A DNA stretch of 64,000 bases from Blastococcus tunisiensis. GTDB taxonomy: Bacteria; Actinomycetota; Actinomycetes; Mycobacteriales; Geodermatophilaceae. Positions 60,584 through 64,000 of this stretch are shown in pieces (position 1 is the stretch's first letter; every line of letters begins with the position of its first letter). Below the pieces are notes generated by a model. It did not search any database. It was not told the DNA's origin and saw nothing but the letters and a program-made list of their open reading frames with translations. The stretch is taken from assembly GCF_900112815.1 (NCBI RefSeq), contig NZ_FOND01000019.1, forward strand, positions 20,967 through 84,966. Reading direction: 5' to 3'. Both the position numbers and the translations under genes were made by a program.

Positions 60584-60933
60584 GGCACGTTCCGCGGGTG
60601 CGGGCAGGAGCCGAGCAGTGACGCCACGGAGTCAGCCCGCACCGAAGGCGCGTCGAGACCCTCCCCGCGCGGATGACCTGTGCCGCAAGCGGAGTAGGAC
60701 GCAGTCCGCTGGGCCCGCCGCTCAAAGGCGCCTGTCCTGCAGAGGAACCGTTGCGGGACGGCGGCCAGCTGGTCACCAGGCAGTCCTCCGGTGCGCCGGT
60801 AGTCGTTGGTTCACTGCAACGACATGGATCCGTCGGCACGACCTTGGACCCCCGGCTCGGAAGATTGTCGGCTCGTCATGTCGGGGGTCGGGCCCGCCGA
60901 GAGCGTCTACCAGATAGAGAGATCTCCAAGAGG
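60584..60933. other. No gene seen
   Basis: About 350 bases with only short, compositionally biased frames. Nothing recognisable. Confidence 0.5.
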
Positions 60934-61445
60934 ATGAGCAACGCGCGCGACGACGAGTTCTCGGACTTCGTCGTCGAGCACGAATCGCACCTGTTGCGGA
61001 CCCGCCTTCCTGCTAACTCGCGACCGCGGGCCACGCCGAACACCTGCTCAGGCGGCGCTGGCCAAGGTCTACCGGCACTGGTTGCCGGCCCGCGACGCGG
61101 ACCATCCACTGGCCTACGTGCGCAGGCTGATGGTGAACAACACCTCAGCTGGCGCCGCCGGCTCATGTCCCCGGAGGAGGCCGTGAAGCTGATCCCGGAC
61201 CCGGCAGAGGGCGACTTCCAGACGTCGCACGCGGTCGGAGACGAGGTGCGCCGGGCGCTCGCAACCCGTGTCGCCGCGGGTGCGCGCCGCCCTCGTCCTG
61301 CGCTTCTTCGAAGACCTCACCAGACCCCAGACCGCCGAAATCCTCGGCTTGCTCGGTCAGCACCGTAAACACCGCCCGCAGCGGCCTGACCGCCCTGCGA
61401 GCGGTCCTCTCCCCCGCCGGCGAGCCCGCCGCGCAGGCGGCCTAC
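60934..61445 (+). pseudogene. ECF sigma factor (SigE-like), frameshifted
   Basis: The start MSNARDDEFSDFVVEHESHL is sigma region-2-like. After a shift, ALAKVYRHWLPARDADHPLA then YVRRLMVNN continues region 2. After another, ALVLRFFEDLTRPQTAEILG is region 4. The pieces lie in the order expected for an ECF factor but in three frames. A sequencing error is possible at any single site; three are unlikely. Confidence 0.75.
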
Positions 61446-61461
61446 CCGGGTCGGAGGACGT

Positions 61462-62090
61462 CGTTAACGATCTCGAGGACACCATCCGGAGGACACTGCA
61501 TGCGATCGCCGACGACGCCGGATCGCCGGCCGGCCCGGTTCACGGCGGAGTGGGCCCATCGACCGCTACCGCCGCGACCGGCGCAGACGCGCCGGGCTGT
61601 GGGCGACCGCTGCCTCGGTGGCGGTGATCGCGGCGGCGCCCCACAGCGCTGGGCGCCTGGAACGCGGCCCCCCGAGCGAAGGGAGTCGGTGGTGGCGGTC
61701 GAAGCCCCGACGGAGCCGACGCCATCGGAGGCGCCGGCACCGTCGGTTCCCGAGCCCGAGCCGGCCGCCGGTGCACCGGCCGGCGGAGGGCTCGAGAATG
61801 GATCGGCCGACCCGAAACTGGGCGTGGCCTACCGGTTCGATCGCCTGACGCACTGCGGCATGGACTGGACGCGCTTCGGCGGCCGCGACTGGAAGACCGT
61901 GCAGCCGACGTCCCCGGCGCCCGGCAAGTTGCCGCCCCCCGGACAAGAGATCAGCACGATCAGCCATTACATCGGCGGGACCATTGCCCTCGTCGAGTAG
62001 GACCTGCTGTGTTTCACCGTCACCGGGGTCTACCCCGACGGCCGGAGCGGGACGTGCGACTTCGTGCCCATGACCAGAGCGATCCCCCGC
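61462..62090 (+). pseudogene. Partner membrane protein of the ECF factor, frameshifted and with a stop
   Basis: VNDLEDTIRRTLHAIADDAG is the usual opening of the membrane protein coded after such sigma factors. The next part (LWATAASVAVIAAAPHSAG) is in another frame and supplies the membrane segment. The C-terminal part (VEAPTEPTPSEAPAPSVPEP; LGVAYRFDRLTHCGMDWTRF) is in a third frame and hits a stop at 61998-62000, after which DLLCFTVTGVYPDGRSGTCD still looks coding. The sigma factor and its partner decayed together. Confidence 0.65.
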
Positions 62091-62117
62091 TGTGCGAGTG
62101 AACGAGAGGAACAGCTA

Positions 62118-63692
62118 CTACACGGCAACCGAGGCGGGCACCGGCGTCCCGGCGAGGAGGGCATCGAGCACGGCAGCCGGTTCAGCCGGCCGACCCAGAA
62201 GGTAGCCCTGTGCGCGATGGCAGCCCATGTCTTGCAGCGCCTGCAGCTGGGCCGGGGTCTCGACCCCTTCAGCTACGACGCGGAGCCCGAGCCCCTGCCC
62301 CAGGCCCACGATGCCGGCCACGAAGGCGGAGGAGCCCTCATCGGTGAGCTGCGCTGTGAAGGCCTGATCAACCTTCACCTCCGTCACCGGCAAGCGACGC
62401 AGCTGCGCCAAGGACGAGTACCCGGTCCCGAAGTCGTCCACGGAAATGCCCACACCCAGCTCCCGCAGCCGGTGCAGGTTGCCGTTTCCGGCCGCAACAT
62501 GCGACATCACCTGGCTCTCGGTGACCTCCACGACCAACCGGTCACACGGCAGACCGGACTCCATCAGGACCTTGTGCACCAACTCGGCGAAATCGGGCTT
62601 GTTCAGCTGGACGGCCGAGACGTTGACCGCCAACTCAAGATCCATCCCCTGCTCTCGCCAGCCCGCAACGACGCGGCTGGCCTCGCGAAGGATGTACTCC
62701 CCGATCTCCTCGATTATTCCGCTGTCCTCGGCGATAGGCACGAAGAGGCCCGGAGACACCAGTCCCATCTCCGGGTGATACCAGCGCGCGAGGGCTTCCA
62801 CCGCAACCACCCGGCCGCTGGCCAGATCGATCTGCGGCTGGAGATGAACTCGAAATTCGCCGCGGCCGACCGCGCCGCGCAGCTCCGTTTCCACTCGCAA
62901 CCGCTCCGGCGACTGTTCCAGGTGCACCAGTCCGCGGGCCTCGGCCCTGACCCGGTGCATGTCTTCGTACGCGCGCTCGATCAGTCGTTGGCTGAGCCCG
63001 CGGCGATCATGTGGTCCGGCGAGGGGCGCCGCGTCCGCGATGGCGAAGCCGATGGCAAGGTCGACGAACACCTCTTCGCCACCGACGCGCATCGGCGCGG
63101 TCAGGCTGCTTCGGACCCTGGCAGCCACGTCCTCAGCATCCGAGTCCCCGACGCCAGGAAGGAGCACTACGAACTCGTCGCCGCTATAGCGAGCCACGGT
63201 ATCCCCTTCCCGTACCACCGCGGCGCTCAGGCGCCCGGCAACCTGCCGCAGCAGCTCATCACCGGCCCCATGCCCGAGGCTGTCGTTGATCCGCTTGAGC
63301 CGGCTGACGTTGCAGAAAAGGACGGCGACCTGGGCGCCTTCCCGGTCGACCTCACCGAGCGCGGACTCCAACCGGGCTTCGAACAACGCACGGTTGGGCA
63401 GGCCGGTGAGCGCATCGTGGGAATCTTGCCGCCGGATCTCGTCCAGAAGCCGACTGTTGTCCAAGGCCACCCCGGCCAGCCCAGCGAGTCCCCAGAGGCG
63501 CTCGGTGAGCGCCTCTCCGAGAACGGGCGGGGGCGTGGTCTCCACCCAGTGGGCGAGAACGATGCCCACGAGTTGGTCGTCGACCTTGATGGGAACCGCA
63601 CCGATGGCCTCGACACCGAACTCATCGAGCATGTCTTGTGCCCATGTTGAGCCGCCGCGGTCGATGAGCATCGGAAGACCGGCGGCCACCAT
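62118..63692 (-). CDS. GAF-GGDEF-EAL protein truncated at its N-terminus by an IS
   Basis: The remaining 524 residues comprise the second half of a GAF domain (residues 1-85), a GGDEF domain (YSGDEF at 170-174) and an EAL domain (AVEALARWYHP at 299-301; ISVDDFGTGYSSLAQL). The usual D-L-D-x-F-K metal motif reads CNVSRLK, so cyclase activity is doubtful; EAL residues look intact. The frame begins at the point where IS256-type terminal sequence starts, so the original N-terminus was lost. Any expression would depend on new signals at the IS edge. Confidence 0.85.
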   Translation of the reverse strand: MVAAGLPMLIDRGGSTWAQDMLDEFGVEAIGAVPIKVDDQLVGIVLAHWVETTPPPVLGEALTERLWGLAGLAGVALDNSRLLDEIRRQDSHDALTGLPNRALFEARLESALGEVDREGAQVAVLFCNVSRLKRINDSLGHGAGDELLRQVAGRLSAAVVREGDTVARYSGDEFVVLLPGVGDSDAEDVAARVRSSLTAPMRVGGEEVFVDLAIGFAIADAAPLAGPHDRRGLSQRLIERAYEDMHRVRAEARGLVHLEQSPERLRVETELRGAVGRGEFRVHLQPQIDLASGRVVAVEALARWYHPEMGLVSPGLFVPIAEDSGIIEEIGEYILREASRVVAGWREQGMDLELAVNVSAVQLNKPDFAELVHKVLMESGLPCDRLVVEVTESQVMSHVAAGNGNLHRLRELGVGISVDDFGTGYSSLAQLRRLPVTEVKVDQAFTAQLTDEGSSAFVAGIVGLGQGLGLRVVAEGVETPAQLQALQDMGCHRAQGYLLGRPAEPAAVLDALLAGTPVPASVAV

Positions 63693-64000
63693 GGTCAAGT
63701 CCGCTGGCGTGGTGTGTGACGGCTGGCGCGTGATCTTCGTGATTCGTTAGGCGCTGAGCGCCGGAATAGTCACCTCCTCAGCGGTGGTGGAGTCGGTGTC
63801 GGCAACGGGTCGGATGCGGCAGCGGGCGAGGACGTCAAGGCCGAGGTAGCGGCGGCCTTCGGCCCACTCGTCGTGCTGCTCGGCCAGTACGGCGCCGACC
63901 AGGCGGATCAGGGAGTCGCGGTCGGGGAAGATGCCGACCACGTCGGTGCGCCGGCGGATCTCCCGGTTGAGCCGCTCGCTCGGATTGTTCGACCAGATCT
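63693..64000 (-). mobile_element. IS256-family element, left end (continues past window)
   Basis: The end GGTCAAGTCCGCTGGCGTGG followed by TGT can be aligned with the end of the first IS256 element (GGTGACGTCCCGCTCGGTGG then TGT). It marks the IS boundary at 63693, 54 bases from the transposase stop. The other end is outside the window. It is a different element from the one at 45330-46756, judging by its transposase. Confidence 0.75.
63747..64000 (-). CDS. IS256-family transposase, C-terminal part
   Basis: The last 84 residues of a transposase. [20 protein letters not shown] is the conserved C-terminal motif, followed by [20 protein letters not shown] and [13 protein letters not shown]. It reads leftward and starts beyond the right edge of the window. 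It differs in many residues from the other copy. Confidence 0.9.
   Translation of the reverse strand, partial: IWSNNPSERLNREIRRRTDVVGIFPDRDSLIRLVGAVLAEQHDEWAEGRRYLGLDVLARCRIRPVADTDSTTAEEVTIPALSA

Overview
The window is high-GC DNA with GTG/TTG starts, four-base start/stop overlaps, a CbiD-containing cobalamin cluster, a whole flagellum-related gene (fliD, fliG), a Wzx/Wzy-type exopolysaccharide locus and several GGDEF-EAL proteins. This fits a motile, polysaccharide-producing soil actinobacterium. The style resembles Geodermatophilaceae (Blastococcus/Geodermatophilus/Modestobacter), but that is an inference from gene content and composition, not from a marker gene.

Layout. (1) 1-14289: cobalamin biosynthesis. 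Left part: cobK (partial), cbiD, cobM, cobL, cobD, cobQ. Then a textbook cobalamin riboswitch with a Shine-Dalgarno-masking hairpin at 6123-6332, controlling a tightly overlapping operon: fused chelatase subunit, cobO, cobB, cobE-like, cobC, cobT, cobA/cysG-like. (2) 14290-17559: decayed mobile DNA, namely an intact IS with terminal inverted repeats and a 6-bp direct repeat, a frameshifted and truncated tyrosine integrase, and an IS3-type transposase tail. (3) 17560-18924: an isolated fliD. (4) 19086-38482: an exopolysaccharide locus with two low-molecular-weight phosphatases, an LCP protein, an acyltransferase, a UDP-HexNAc dehydrogenase, an epimerase, an asparagine-synthase-like amidotransferase, a foreign-looking methyltransferase, a second asnB tail, Wzy, Wzx, two glycosyltransferases, an initiating sugar-phosphate transferase, a WbpM/CapD-type dehydratase and a Wzz-Wzc tyrosine kinase. 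It ends with an SGNH-like protein that lacks its serine.

(5) 38791-47290: a defence and mobile island. It holds a three-gene operon of CD-NTase, E2-like protein and single-span membrane protein, read as a compact E2-only CBASS. Divergent from it is a winged-helix plus nucleotidyltransferase protein. There is also a two-gene unit typical of mobile elements, a complete IS256-family element with 9-bp target duplications, and an IS3 remnant. (6) 47360-50074: TetR regulator, isolated fliG, two small zinc-ribbon proteins. (7) 50520-63692: signalling block with three GGDEF-EAL proteins, a response regulator with a dead HD-GYP-like domain, an orphan PAS histidine kinase, a secreted S8 protease with a Trp-rich pentad tail, and a decayed ECF sigma factor with its partner. 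The last GGDEF-EAL gene has lost its N-terminus to a second IS256 element that runs off the window.

How it fits together. The polysaccharide locus codes for unit synthesis, flipping, polymerisation and length control with a kinase/phosphatase pair. The dehydrogenase, epimerase and AsnB together suggest an amidated N-acetyl-hexosaminuronic acid in the repeat unit. The c-di-GMP proteins could link motility and polymer output. The most notable possibly undescribed system is the 39535-41641 CBASS-like operon with its unfamiliar membrane protein and its nucleotidyltransferase neighbour.
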